From contig NZ_JACHJG010000003.1 in NCBI RefSeq assembly GCF_014203545.1, positions 496,001-560,000 on the forward strand: 64,000 nt of DNA. The letters run 5' to 3'. This document shows positions 41,410-50,103 of this stretch, in pieces. The DNA is from Streptomyces netropsis. GTDB taxonomy: Bacteria; Actinomycetota; Actinomycetes; Streptomycetales; Streptomycetaceae. Numbering within the stretch: the stretch's first letter is position 1; the number at the start of each line of letters is the position of its first letter. The notes beneath the pieces are model-generated. The model was not told where the DNA came from and did not search any database. It saw nothing but the letters and a program-made list of their open reading frames with translations. The position numbers and the translations under genes were made by a program.

Positions 41410-43977
41410 TCAGTACAGGCTCAGCAGTGCCTCCACCGCGTCCGGCGGCGGGGAGTCGCCGTCCGGCAGGGCGAGTTCGAACCAGACCGTCTTGCCGATC
41501 GGGGTGCGGCGGCTGCCCCAGGCCGCGCTGAGGAGGCCGACGAGCTGGAGGCCCCGGCCGCCCTCGTCCGTGTCGCGGGCCCGGCGGCGGCGCGGCTGGA
41601 CGAGACCGCCGTCCCACACCTCGCACACCAGGGTGCGGTCCAGGAGCAGCCGGAGGCGGATCTCCCCCTCCCCGTACCGCAGGGCGTTCGTGACCAGCTC
41701 GCTGACCAGCAGCTCGGTGGTGTCCACCAGGTCCGCCATGTCCCATGCCTGCAGCTGGTCGCGGGCCATCTCGCGCGCCCGCGCCACCGAGCGGGCCTCG
41801 GGCGGGAGCGTCCAGTCGCCCACATGGGTCTCGGGCAGCCCGCGCAGCCGCGCCATGAGGAGCGCGATGTCGTCCTCGCCGTGGTGGGTGTCCAGCGCGC
41901 TCAGCACGTGGTCGCAGACCTCCTCCAGCGGGCGGGCCGGGTCCGTGAGGGCGTCGCGGAAGGCCTGGAGCCCCTCGTCGAGGGGGTGGTCACGGGACTC
42001 GACCAGGCCGTCGGTGTAGAGGGCGAGCAGCGCGCCGTCCGGCAGCTCGATCTCGGTCTCCTCGAACGGCTCGCCCCCGACGCCGAGCGGCATGCCCGGC
42101 AGGACGTCCAGCAGCCGGGCTGGCCGGCCCGCCTCGACCAGCACCGGCGGCAGGTGCCCGGCGTTGGCGACCGTGGCCCGCCGGGTCACCGGGTCGTACA
42201 CGGCGTAGACGCACGTCGCCAGATACACCTCGGAGAGGTCCGCGGCCCGCACGCTGCCCCGCACCCCGCGCGAGGCGGACTGCTTGCCGCCGGGCGTGCC
42301 CAGACCGTGGGCGATCTCGTCCAGCGCGGAGAGCACCTCGGCGGGCTCCAGGTCGAGCATGGCGAGGGTCCGTACGGCCGTCCGCAGCTCGCCCATGGCG
42401 ACGGCGGCCCGCAGGCCGCGTCCCATGACGTCGCCGACGACGAGGGCCGTGCGGTGCCCGGGCAGCTCGATGACGTCGAACCAGTCGCCACCCACCTCGG
42501 TGGCCGTGTTGCCGGGGAGGTAGCGGGCAGCGATCTCCAGCCCCGCCGCCTCCGGGGCGCCGGGCGGCAGCAGGCTGCGCTGGAGGATCAGCGCACGCTC
42601 GTGCTCGCGCCGGTACAACCAGGCGTTGTCGATGCAGACCGCGGCGCGCGCCGCCAGCTCCACGGCCAGTGCGGTGTCGCGCTCGCCGAACGGCTCGCTG
42701 CCCTTCGTCCGGGCGAACTGCACCAGCCCCACGACCGTGTCCCGGGCGACCATCGGCACGGCCAGGGTCGACTGCACGACCGCCCCCAGCTCCGGCCCTT
42801 CCTCGCTCTCCCGGCGCGGAACGGTCTGGACGTGTGCGGTCCGCAGCGCCGCGGCGCACGGCGACTGGAAGGGGTAGCGGTGCACCTCGCCGACCTGGAT
42901 GGGCTTGTCGGTCCCGTCGACCGGCGCCCCGGACACCGCGCTGGCGTACGCGACGCGCCGCAACTCGCCGCTGCCGTCGGCGAGGCCGGGCGGCGCCTCG
43001 TCGCCGACGAGCAGGCCTTGGTAGAGGTCGACGGAGGCCAGGTCGCAGAACTGCGGGACGGCGACGTCGAGGAGCTCCCGCGCCGTGACCTCCAGGTCAA
43101 GGGAGTTGCCGATCCGCGCGCCCGCCTCGTTGAGCAGCGCCAGGTTCCGGCGGACCCCCGCGGCCTCGCGCTCCGCGCGGCGGCGGCCGGTGACGTCCGT
43201 GGCCAGCGCGGCCACCCCGATCGGCCGCCCGCTGCCACTGTGCAGCCGGTACAGCGACACGGACCAGCGGCGGCGCTCACTGCGCCCGGGCACGGGCCCG
43301 ACGAGCTGAATGTCCGACACCGGCTTGCCGCTGTCGAGGACTTGGCGCAGCGCGGAGGTCAGCCGGTCGGCCTCGTTGCGGGGCAGGAAGTCGTGCGGAG
43401 TGCGGCCGCGGTGCCAACCGGCCGGGCGGCCGAAGGTCTGGGCAAAGCTCTCGTTGACCCGAAGGAGCGTCAAATCCGTACCGAAGAAGAAGAAGCCGAG
43501 GGGAGATTGGCCGAAAACGGCCTCCGACGCGGCGATGTCGGTCTCTATCGCCCTCAGGGCCCGTACATCAACGGCCACACAGAGCGCGGCGCGCTCACCG
43601 CGCTCGTTCTCGGTGGGCATCACGTAGATCTCAGCGAGGCCCTGCTCGTGGCCGTCGCGCCGGTAGGGGACGAGGCCGGTCCACTCACGGCCGTCGAGGC
43701 CGCCTTCGCCCAGGAAGGGGGCGGTGGGTTCGGACCGTTGACCCGGGACGGCGGGGGCGAACACCTCGAGGGGGTCCTTGCCGACGGCCTGCCGGGCTTC
43801 TATGCCGAAGAGCTCCGCCGCGCGCTCGCTCCACTGCTCGATCCGCCCGTCGGGCCCGAGGGAGAAGGACGCCACGCGAATGTAGTCGTAGAGGGATCCG
43901 GGCGGACTGTTCTGCCACATCGCCGCGACATCCGATCCCCCCGGCGTTCCCGCCGTACCCGCTGGCTTTTCGCTCAC
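41410..43977 (-). CDS. PAS-GAF-SpoIIE phosphatase-HATPase signalling protein
   Basis: This 855-aa multidomain regulator has PAS domains at about residues 28-125 and 145-260 (LFGIEARQAVGKDPLEVF, SFAQTFGRPAGWHR). A GAF domain occupies about 285-445 (ARIGNSLDLEVTARELLDVA). A SpoIIE/PP2C phosphatase occupies about 480-700 (TEVGGDWFDVIELPGHRTAL, VGDVMGRGLRAAVAMGEL, ALYTDGLVESR). A C-terminal RsbW-like HATPase at 715-850 has TELLVSELVTNALRYGEGEI. It probably senses a signal, dephosphorylates an anti-anti-sigma factor and acts as an anti-sigma kinase in one chain. The start MSEKPAGTAG is reasonable; an internal start cannot be excluded. A separate HATPase gene lies upstream on the same strand. Confidence 0.92.
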   Translation of the reverse strand: MSEKPAGTAGTPGGSDVAAMWQNSPPGSLYDYIRVASFSLGPDGRIEQWSERAAELFGIEARQAVGKDPLEVFAPAVPGQRSEPTAPFLGEGGLDGREWTGLVPYRRDGHEQGLAEIYVMPTENERGERAALCVAVDVRALRAIETDIAASEAVFGQSPLGFFFFGTDLTLLRVNESFAQTFGRPAGWHRGRTPHDFLPRNEADRLTSALRQVLDSGKPVSDIQLVGPVPGRSERRRWSVSLYRLHSGSGRPIGVAALATDVTGRRRAEREAAGVRRNLALLNEAGARIGNSLDLEVTARELLDVAVPQFCDLASVDLYQGLLVGDEAPPGLADGSGELRRVAYASAVSGAPVDGTDKPIQVGEVHRYPFQSPCAAALRTAHVQTVPRRESEEGPELGAVVQSTLAVPMVARDTVVGLVQFARTKGSEPFGERDTALAVELAARAAVCIDNAWLYRREHERALILQRSLLPPGAPEAAGLEIAARYLPGNTATEVGGDWFDVIELPGHRTALVVGDVMGRGLRAAVAMGELRTAVRTLAMLDLEPAEVLSALDEIAHGLGTPGGKQSASRGVRGSVRAADLSEVYLATCVYAVYDPVTRRATVANAGHLPPVLVEAGRPARLLDVLPGMPLGVGGEPFEETEIELPDGALLALYTDGLVESRDHPLDEGLQAFRDALTDPARPLEEVCDHVLSALDTHHGEDDIALLMARLRGLPETHVGDWTLPPEARSVARAREMARDQLQAWDMADLVDTTELLVSELVTNALRYGEGEIRLRLLLDRTLVCEVWDGGLVQPRRRRARDTDEGGRGLQLVGLLSAAWGSRRTPIGKTVWFELALPDGDSPPPDAVEALLSLY

Positions 43978-44108
43978 GTGCCCGTCCCCTCCGGCTCATG
44001 TGCTCGCACCGGCATCAGAAGGCCGAGTATCCAGCACAGGGGCCCTTCGGAACACGGACTTCACGATCACAGCACGGTCTCAACCCGCTATGTCTCCTCC
44101 CCGGGTTC

Positions 44109-44519
44109 CTAACCGGGCAAGCCCAGCTCGAACCACACCGTTTTGCCGGTATTCCCGCGACGGGTCCCCCAGCGGCGCGAGGCGAGGGCCACCAGTTGCA
44201 GTCCGCGGCCCCCCTCGTCGTCGGGTTCGGCAACGCGCTCGCGGGGCGGGTCGGGCACCGGGTCGGAGACCTCGACGAGGAGGACCGGGCCCGCGTGCGA
44301 GTACATCCGTACGCCGATCGGGCCGCTCGCGTACCGCAGGGAATTGGTGACCAGCTCGCTGACCAGCAGGACCGTCACATCGGTGACGCCCGCCATCCCC
44401 CACTCCTCAAGCGTGTCGCGCACCAGGGTGCGGGCGGTCCGTACGGCGCCCGGCTCCGCGGGGAAGCTCCATTCGGCGAATCCAGGCGTGGATGCCAAGG
44501 TCCCTGCGCTGTCGCTCAC
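44109..44519 (-). CDS. RsbW-like ATP-binding (HATPase_c) regulator
   Basis: The 136-aa single-domain GHKL kinase has the N-box VLLVSELVTNSLRYASGPIG, the G1 box VSDPVPDPP and the G2 region DDEGGRGLQLVALAS. Such proteins act as anti-sigma kinases or developmental regulators. GTG at 44519 has GGGAAG 8 nt upstream; an in-frame GTG at 44528 is the alternative. The C-terminus ends GKTVWFELGLPG, like that of the adjacent 41410-43977 protein, so the two HATPase domains are related. Direct repeats lie upstream at 44555-44597. Confidence 0.88.
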   Translation of the reverse strand: MSDSAGTLASTPGFAEWSFPAEPGAVRTARTLVRDTLEEWGMAGVTDVTVLLVSELVTNSLRYASGPIGVRMYSHAGPVLLVEVSDPVPDPPRERVAEPDDEGGRGLQLVALASRRWGTRRGNTGKTVWFELGLPG

Positions 44520-44554
44520 GCCGACCACTTCCCAGACCGCTGCGACCCCACCGG

Positions 44555-44597
44555 TATGCCCGGATTAGGGGAGAATAATCAGCACATACCCGGATAT
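44555..44597 (-). promoter_or_regulatory. Direct repeats upstream of the HATPase gene
   Basis: TATGCCCGGATTA (44555-44567) and CATACCCGGATAT (44585-44597) share ATRCCCGGAT with a 30-bp period (about three helical turns). They sit in the short gap upstream of 44519 and may be a regulator-binding site. Confidence 0.4.
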
Positions 44598-44615
44598 GGG
44601 GTCTGACTATCTTCC

Positions 44616-45065
44616 TCAGTGGTCCCGGACCGTCTCCTGTGGCACGGATGGCGTATCGGAATCGGTCACTCCAGCGGAGAGCAGCCGTGCGGCGGCGGCC
44701 ACCGCGGGGCGGTCCGCCTCCAGCCAGTCGACCTCGTCCACCCGGTCCGGGGTGAGCCAGCGCAGCTCGTCGTGGTCCTGGAGCGGGCGGACCTCCCCGG
44801 CCAGCAGCCGGGCCGTCCAGACGTGCAGCACGTACGGCGGCTTCAGCGGCCACTCACCGTCGATGCGCGCGAGCGGCTCGACCTCGACGCCGAGCTCCTC
44901 GCGCAGCTCCCGGACGAGCGCCTGCCGGGCGCTCTCGCCGGGCTCGAGCTTGCCGCCGGGCAGCTCCCAGCGGCCTGCCAGCTCGGGCGGGGCGCTGCGC
45001 CGCGCGGCGAGCAGCCGCCCCCGGTCGAAGACCGCTCCACCCACCACCACACGTACCGTCGTCAT
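44616..45065 (-). CDS. Nudix hydrolase, MutT type
   Basis: This 149-aa protein has a complete Nudix box with key residues in GGKLEPGESARQALVRELRE followed by ELGVEV (G-x5-E-x7-R-E-x2-E-E-x-G). The strand preceding it (RWELPGG) is typical of MutT-type 8-oxo-dGTP or CTP pyrophosphohydrolases. It probably sanitises nucleotides; the exact substrate is not readable. ATG at 45065. Confidence 0.92.
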   Translation of the reverse strand: MTTVRVVVGGAVFDRGRLLAARRSAPPELAGRWELPGGKLEPGESARQALVRELREELGVEVEPLARIDGEWPLKPPYVLHVWTARLLAGEVRPLQDHDELRWLTPDRVDEVDWLEADRPAVAAAARLLSAGVTDSDTPSVPQETVRDH

Positions 45066-45127
45066 GGGCGGAGCCTATGTGCCGCGGGACCACGCGCGCT
45101 GTCCGGGAGACCGCGCGCGACGGGCTC

Positions 45128-45307
45128 TCAGGAGACCGCCCGCCCCACGCGCTCCACTATGTAGAGCTGGGGGTGACCGTGGGTGTCCAGCCGGTCGGCC
45201 ACCTTCTCGGCCTCGGTCTTCGTGGCGTAGCGGCCGACGCGATAGCGGTTGCCGTTCTCGTCCTGGCGGATCACCAGCCAGGGCAGGACCGGTCCAGTCT
45301 CATTCAT
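45128..45307 (-). CDS. Small SPOR-like protein, 59 aa
   Basis: Read directly from the sequence: ATG at 45307 opens a frame beginning MNETGPVLPWLVIRQDENGN, continuing RYRVGRYATKTEAEKVADRL and ending VERVGRAVS. The WLVxRxDxxGNRYxVGxYxTxxEAExVADxL pattern resembles small SPOR-domain proteins conserved in Streptomyces. GGAAGGG is upstream. It lies 62 nt before the Nudix gene on the same strand and could be co-transcribed. Role unknown, possibly peptidoglycan binding if it were exported, but no signal peptide is seen. Confidence 0.82.
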   Translation of the reverse strand: MNETGPVLPWLVIRQDENGNRYRVGRYATKTEAEKVADRLDTHGHPQLYIVERVGRAVS

Positions 45308-45443
45308 CGCCCCGCCCTTCCGCTGTGGCGTCGCACACCGGCGTACGCCCGTCGGCGCCTTCCGAAGAAACCGCAGTCCGCATATGCCCGAGCGTACGCC
45401 CGACCTTTACGCAGCGGATACGGGTTTTCACGAAGAGGTACGC

Positions 45444-45479
45444 ATTTGGCCACCCACGGGCGTCCGTGGGTGGCCAAAT
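45444..45479 (-). terminator. Terminator of the APC permease gene
   Basis: ATTTGGCCACCCACGG (45444-45459) and CCGTGGGTGGCCAAAT (45464-45479) form a perfect 16-bp stem with a GCGT loop, 22 nt beyond the permease stop. The stem ends in AT pairs, giving a short U-run on the transcript. Confidence 0.9.
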
Positions 45480-45501
45480 CAGCGTTCGGTCAACGGGAAG
45501 G

Positions 45502-47169
45502 CTACGCCTTCGCCGCCTCCTTCTCGGCCGCCTTGGCGAGTTCCGCCTCTTCGCGCTCCTCGGCCTCGGCGATGGCCGTCATCTCCTTCTCGACCTGCAC
45601 CAGGGTGGGGTTGCGCCAGGCGCTGCGCACGCCCCACAGGTAGAAGGCGAGGGCGATCAGGATGACCACGACGATGTCCCAGCCCTGGGCGAGGTAGCCC
45701 TTGCCGCCGAACTCGGTGCCGCCGGCCCAGGACACGAAGGCCATGACCAGCAGGTAGGTGACCATCCAGGCGCCGGCCTGGAGGTGCGGCTTCAGCTCGG
45801 CCCACGGCTTGCGCAGCTCGTACCAGGCCCAGATCGGCAGACCGATGGCCATGATGAAGATGACCTTGCCCGTCAGCGGCCAGCGCGCCCAGTACATGAC
45901 CAGGGAGCCGAAGATCATCGCGACGGGCGCGATGACCGGCATGGCCTTCAGCTTGACCGGGCGCTTCATGCCGGGCGCGATGCGGCGCAGCGACATCACG
46001 GCGACGGGGCCGGTGATGTACGAGATGACCGTGGCGACACCGACGATCTCGGCGATCGAGCCCCAGCCGCGGAAGACGGCCAGGAAGATGAACGAGATCA
46101 CCAGGTTGAGCAGCAGGGCCGGCTTCGGCACACCGGTCTTGGGGTCGACCTTGCCGAAGACCTTGGGCAGGTGGCCGTTCTCCTGGACGCCGTTGATCAT
46201 GCGCGAGGTGGTGGCCGCGTAGATCATGCCGGTGCCGGACGGGGAGATGAAGGCGTCCACGTACAGCAGCATCGCGAGCCAGTTCAGGCCCCAGGCGATG
46301 GAGAGGTCCGCGAGCGGGGACTTGTAGCCCAGCGCGTTCCAGCCGCCGGCCGCGGTGAGGTCCTGGGCCGGGACGGCCATCAGGAACGCGACCTGGAGGG
46401 CGATGTAGATCACCAGGGCGATCAGGATGGAGCCGATGACGGCCTTCGGCAGCGACTTGCCCGGGTTACGGGCCTCGGCGGCCATGTTCAGCGGCGACTG
46501 GAAGCCGTTGAAGGCCCAGACGATGCCCGCGACGGCGACGGCGCTGAAGACGGCGCTCCAGCCGTTCGGGGCGAACCCGCCGTGGTCGGTGACGTTGCTG
46601 GTGTCGAAGTGGGCGAAGATCAGCGCGCCCGCCGTGAGCACCGGCACGACGACCTTGAACACGGTGATCGCGTTGTTCGTCTTGGCGAACAGCGTGATCG
46701 CGAACCAGTTCAGGAAGAAGTAGAAGACCACCAGGACGCTGGCGCACGCCAGACCGGTGCCGGTGAGCTCCTTGCCGTCGAACAGGCCCTCGGCCCAGTC
46801 GAAGTCCCACGAGCTCATGTACTGGATGGACGCGGTCGCCTCGCCGGGAATGACGGAGACGATGGCGATCCAGTTGGCCCAGGCGGCCATGTACCCGGCC
46901 AGCGAGCCGTGCGAGTACTGGCCGAACCGCACCATGCCGCCGGCCTTCGGGAACATCGAGCCGAGCTCGGTGTAGGTGAGGGCGATGGTCAGCGCCACGA
47001 CGGCGCCGATGACCCAGGCGAGGATCGCGGCCGGACCGGCCAGCGCGGCGGCGCGCTCGGCTCCGAAGAGCCACCCGGAGCCGATGATCGACCCGAGACC
47101 GACGGCCGTCAGGGCCGCCGTGCCCAAGCTCCGGCGGTAATTCGAGTGGGAACCCTGTTCGGTACTCAA
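45502..47169 (-). CDS. APC superfamily amino-acid permease
   Basis: The 555-aa protein has 12 or more TM segments and the APC signature TAVGLGSIIGSGWLFGAERA in TM1. It also has a GGMVRFGQYSHGSLAGYMAA segment and the conserved AFNGFQSPLNMAAEARNPGK. A charged cytoplasmic C-terminal tail (EREEAELAKAAEKEAAKA) follows. It probably imports an amino acid by proton symport; similarity to aspartate:proton symporters of the YveA type is an impression only. A GntR/UTRA regulator lies upstream in the same direction, with an 11-bp inverted repeat between them. Confidence 0.92.
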   Translation of the reverse strand: MSTEQGSHSNYRRSLGTAALTAVGLGSIIGSGWLFGAERAAALAGPAAILAWVIGAVVALTIALTYTELGSMFPKAGGMVRFGQYSHGSLAGYMAAWANWIAIVSVIPGEATASIQYMSSWDFDWAEGLFDGKELTGTGLACASVLVVFYFFLNWFAITLFAKTNNAITVFKVVVPVLTAGALIFAHFDTSNVTDHGGFAPNGWSAVFSAVAVAGIVWAFNGFQSPLNMAAEARNPGKSLPKAVIGSILIALVIYIALQVAFLMAVPAQDLTAAGGWNALGYKSPLADLSIAWGLNWLAMLLYVDAFISPSGTGMIYAATTSRMINGVQENGHLPKVFGKVDPKTGVPKPALLLNLVISFIFLAVFRGWGSIAEIVGVATVISYITGPVAVMSLRRIAPGMKRPVKLKAMPVIAPVAMIFGSLVMYWARWPLTGKVIFIMAIGLPIWAWYELRKPWAELKPHLQAGAWMVTYLLVMAFVSWAGGTEFGGKGYLAQGWDIVVVILIALAFYLWGVRSAWRNPTLVQVEKEMTAIAEAEEREEAELAKAAEKEAAKA

Positions 47170-47298
47170 GCCCCGGATCTCCTTTTCTTTCTACTCCCCC
47201 ACGGCACGACACAAACCGCGCCATCGTACGAGCGAATTGGCGCGGTCCGTTCCGCAAAAACGCTCTGACCTGGGCGTATGTGAGGTTTGCAACACAAA

Positions 47299-47331
47299 GA
47301 TCCACCTTGCCGAATCAGGACAAGGTGGATC
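47299..47331 (-). promoter_or_regulatory. Inverted repeat upstream of the APC permease gene
   Basis: GATCCACCTTG (47299-47309) and CAAGGTGGATC (47321-47331) are a perfect 11-bp inverted repeat over an 11-nt spacer, 130 nt before the permease start. Likely operator, possibly for the adjacent GntR regulator. As RNA it would also form a stem-loop in the permease leader. Confidence 0.55.
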
Positions 47332-47448
47332 AAAGTGCACATACTCTTCTGCTGACACAAGCCGACGTAGGGCACATTTCCGGACGTCAACTCACCACTG
47401 CCGCCATCGAATCGCTACCGAGACGGTCGCTTCACTTTCACGTCATCT

Positions 47449-48213
47449 TCACTTCACCGGCAGGTGGTAGGCGACCCGGTGCCGCTCGGCGAGCATGACC
47501 ACGTCCGCCGTCTCGACCGGACAGCCCCCGGCGAGATACGTGCGCGAGACGACCAGCACGCAGTGACCGGGCACCCCGCCGAGCGCCAGCGCCTCCTCGG
47601 CCAGCCCGGGGCGCGCACTGACCTCCTCGGTGACGTTGTCCACGATCAGATCGATGGCGGCCATCCGCTCGACCACCCCCTTGCCGGCCAGCGGCCCCTC
47701 CTCGGGCAGCATCACCGGCGTCCGCCCGGTGACGGCCAGCGGCTCCCAGGAGGTGGAGAGCATGGCCGGCTCACCCCCGGCCCGGAAGAGGTAGTCGGTC
47801 CGCATCACCCGGTCACCGACCTCGATCCGCAGCCGCCGCGCCACCTCGGCACCGGCCGCCACCTGCTCACTGCGCGATTCCCAGGTCCCCTTGACCCGGT
47901 CGTCGGCCTGCTCCTGCCGGAACGGCGTGGAATCCCCCACCGACCGGTACCCCGTCCGCACGAGAGCCCGCGGCACGGGCTGCTCCCGCACATACGTCCC
48001 CGACCCTGACCGGCCCTCGACCAGCCCCTCGGCCATCAGCACCTTGCGGGCCTCCAGGGCGACGGTGTCCGAGACGCCGTACTGCTCGCGGATGCGCGCC
48101 TGGGAGGGGAGTCGGGTATGCGGCGGCAACTCGCCTGCGACGATCTTCTGGCGAAGATCACCGGCGACGCGGAGATATGCGGGCTGGTCACCGAAGGCCA
48201 CGTCCACTCCCAT
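47449..48213 (-). CDS. GntR family regulator with UTRA ligand domain
   Basis: This 254-aa regulator has an N-terminal winged HTH at about residues 5-75 (PAYLRVAGDLRQKIVAGELP, LPSQARIREQYGVSDTVALE, GLVEGRSGSGTYVRE). A C-terminal UTRA effector domain occupies about 95-245 (RTDYLFRAGGEPAMLSTSWE, CVLVVSRTYLAGGCPVETAD). ATG at 48213 (MGVDVAFGDQPAYLR) leaves the HTH intact; no good ribosome site is visible and the frame is open further upstream. UTRA members sense small metabolites. It may control the neighbouring permease or itself, given the palindrome at 48239-48253. Confidence 0.9.
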   Translation of the reverse strand: MGVDVAFGDQPAYLRVAGDLRQKIVAGELPPHTRLPSQARIREQYGVSDTVALEARKVLMAEGLVEGRSGSGTYVREQPVPRALVRTGYRSVGDSTPFRQEQADDRVKGTWESRSEQVAAGAEVARRLRIEVGDRVMRTDYLFRAGGEPAMLSTSWEPLAVTGRTPVMLPEEGPLAGKGVVERMAAIDLIVDNVTEEVSARPGLAEEALALGGVPGHCVLVVSRTYLAGGCPVETADVVMLAERHRVAYHLPVK

Positions 48214-48238
48214 CAAGTTGACAGTCCGCAACAGCTTG

Positions 48239-48253
48239 GCAACCGATGGTTGC
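48239..48253 (-). promoter_or_regulatory. Palindrome upstream of the GntR gene
   Basis: GCAACC-GAT-GGTTGC (48239-48253) lies 26 nt before the GntR start. Its size and position suit an autoregulatory operator. Confidence 0.4.
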
Positions 48254-48401
48254 GATCCGCAACTCAAGGCCAAGGATTCACTAGATGTGGTGAATTGCAG
48301 CTCAGCGGCGCGTGATCGGGCGACGCGCGCACATGCGCGCAGCACTGCCCCGGGGCACATCCCCTCATACCCCACGGAACGCCCGAATACGGAGCGTGAC
48401 C

Positions 48402-48451
48402 GCCCGCGGGGCGGGGCAACCTTCTAGCCCGCGGGGCGGGGCAACCTTCTA
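48402..48451. repeat. 25-bp tandem duplication across the caspase gene stop codon
   Basis: Two identical 25-bp units (starting GCCCGCGGGGCGGGGC and ending AACCTTCTA) lie at 48402-48426 and 48427-48451. The second unit ends in the complement of the caspase gene TAG stop. Confidence 0.92.
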
Positions 48452-50101
48452 GACAGACCCTCTGAGGAGCTCTTGGATCGTGAACGGAAGGAACAGCAGA
48501 CCCAAGCCGATCGCCACCCAGGCGATCACTCTGGCGGCAGTGTTGAGACCTCGCCCCCCGTATGCGCCGGGCGAGGCGTTGATCGCCGCGTCGGAGGATC
48601 GCGCCTGCTTGAGGGCGAAGACGGCGGGGATCACGCCGATCGCGAGGAACAAGCTGAGCGGGAGCGCCCCCAGAGCCAGCCCCAGGGCCAGCTTGGCCTG
48701 CGAGTGCGCCGGCGGCTGCGCGGGGGCTGCCGGGGCGGCTGCGCGGGCGTCCGACGGCCGACCCGGCCGCGGGATCTCCTCGGGGTCCGGCCCGCGATGC
48801 GACCGCCGGTCAGGTGCCGGCTCGGGGGTGCCCGGCTCGGGGGCCGGCTCGTCCACTGGCTGGTCGGTCACCTCCGCGGCCACGTGGATGACGGCTTCGC
48901 CTGTGGGGCCTCTCAAGGTGACTTCGCCCTGGAACGATCCCCTACGTGAGGTATCCACGGAGATCTCGGTCCCGTCCGGCGACTCGGTGGCACGCAACCA
49001 GCTGTCCGACGACTCCGGCACGCCACTGCATGCGATCGGAGGCTCCCCGACGGGAACGGTCTTGGACGGCTTGGGCGCGTGCTGGGCCACGGTCCCGAAG
49101 TCGACCCATGTCTCAGGGTTTGTCGTCACCTCGTCCAGTGCCCGCGAGGCCGCCTCGGACACCGTCCGGATGTCGGTGCGGACGGTAGCCAGCAATGCCT
49201 CGTGAGCTCCGACGGCAATGCCGAGATCCTGACTCCACAATCGTTCTCTCAGCTCCGCGACCGCCCCGAGACGGGTGAACATGTTGGAGTCGGTCAGTGC
49301 CTCCCGCAGGGCGGCCGGGATCGGTTCAGGGCGAACCCGGCGCCGTTGGCTGCGGGCGACGACCACATCGCCCTGCAAATCGAACTTCCGGTGCGGGGTC
49401 TGACTCGGATTGCGCGCACGAACCTGGTCGAAGACGTATTCGTAGAGCTCGTTCAGCGATATGCGGCCGTCCTCGTCACGGTCTGCCTTACCCGTCTCGA
49501 GCGCCTCCACCAGGGCACTGGTGAAGACCGAGGGCTCCGGCTCCGCGTCATCCTCGAGCCGGCCCCCCTCGAAGGAGTACCCCATCGCGTCGGTGGCGGT
49601 GATGACTGCCCGGCCACGTCCGCCACCGAGGTCGTCGAACGCATCGAGCACGTGCATGTCACCCGCCGCCCGGACATGGGCGCCCTGGGAAAAAGCGCCC
49701 GCGTAACAGCAGTCCAGGAACAGGACGACGCTGCGCGAGCGGCTCTCCCCCATGCACTGCTGCACGAACTCGGCGGATATCCCCGAGGCGGCCAGCCTGT
49801 TCATGCGGGTGTTGGAGGCGGCGAAGTACAGCTTTCCGGACTGGTTCTTCAGTCCGTGGCAGGAGAAGTGCAGGAGAAGGAGGTCGGCGATACCGCCTTC
49901 GCTCAAGAAGCCCTCGATCTTCTCCTCGGTGACGTGAGCGGGCTGGTTTTGCACCACCTGTACGTCGAAGTCGCCGATTCGTGGATCTCCGAGTACCTGG
50001 CCCAGGGCGAGGGCGTCCTGGGAAGGCGACCTGAGTTGTTCCAGGCCCCCATCCTCGTACGTGTCATTGGCGACGATCAAGGCAAGTCGCTTACCGTCCA
50101 T
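48449..50101 (-). CDS. Caspase-like (peptidase C14) protein with membrane-anchored C-terminus
   Basis: The 550-aa protein has an N-terminal caspase-fold protease (MDGKRLALIVANDTYEDGGL). The catalytic dyad is readable as H82 in FSCHG and C132 in FLDCCYAG. An EF-hand-like DRDEDGRISLNEL (about residues 207-219) lies within the protease region. A helical, possibly HEAT-like segment (LTDSNMFTRLGAVAELRERL) follows. Then come a beta-rich domain, a Pro-rich linker and two TM helices (about 480-505 and 525-545). It starts 2 nt after the stop of the EACC1-like gene. In such systems the protease is the effector of a conflict or cell-death response; activation by Ca2+ is a speculation from the EF-hand-like loop. 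Confidence 0.92.
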   Translation of the reverse strand: MDGKRLALIVANDTYEDGGLEQLRSPSQDALALGQVLGDPRIGDFDVQVVQNQPAHVTEEKIEGFLSEGGIADLLLLHFSCHGLKNQSGKLYFAASNTRMNRLAASGISAEFVQQCMGESRSRSVVLFLDCCYAGAFSQGAHVRAAGDMHVLDAFDDLGGGRGRAVITATDAMGYSFEGGRLEDDAEPEPSVFTSALVEALETGKADRDEDGRISLNELYEYVFDQVRARNPSQTPHRKFDLQGDVVVARSQRRRVRPEPIPAALREALTDSNMFTRLGAVAELRERLWSQDLGIAVGAHEALLATVRTDIRTVSEAASRALDEVTTNPETWVDFGTVAQHAPKPSKTVPVGEPPIACSGVPESSDSWLRATESPDGTEISVDTSRRGSFQGEVTLRGPTGEAVIHVAAEVTDQPVDEPAPEPGTPEPAPDRRSHRGPDPEEIPRPGRPSDARAAAPAAPAQPPAHSQAKLALGLALGALPLSLFLAIGVIPAVFALKQARSSDAAINASPGAYGGRGLNTAARVIAWVAIGLGLLFLPFTIQELLRGSV

Positions 50102-50103
50102 GG

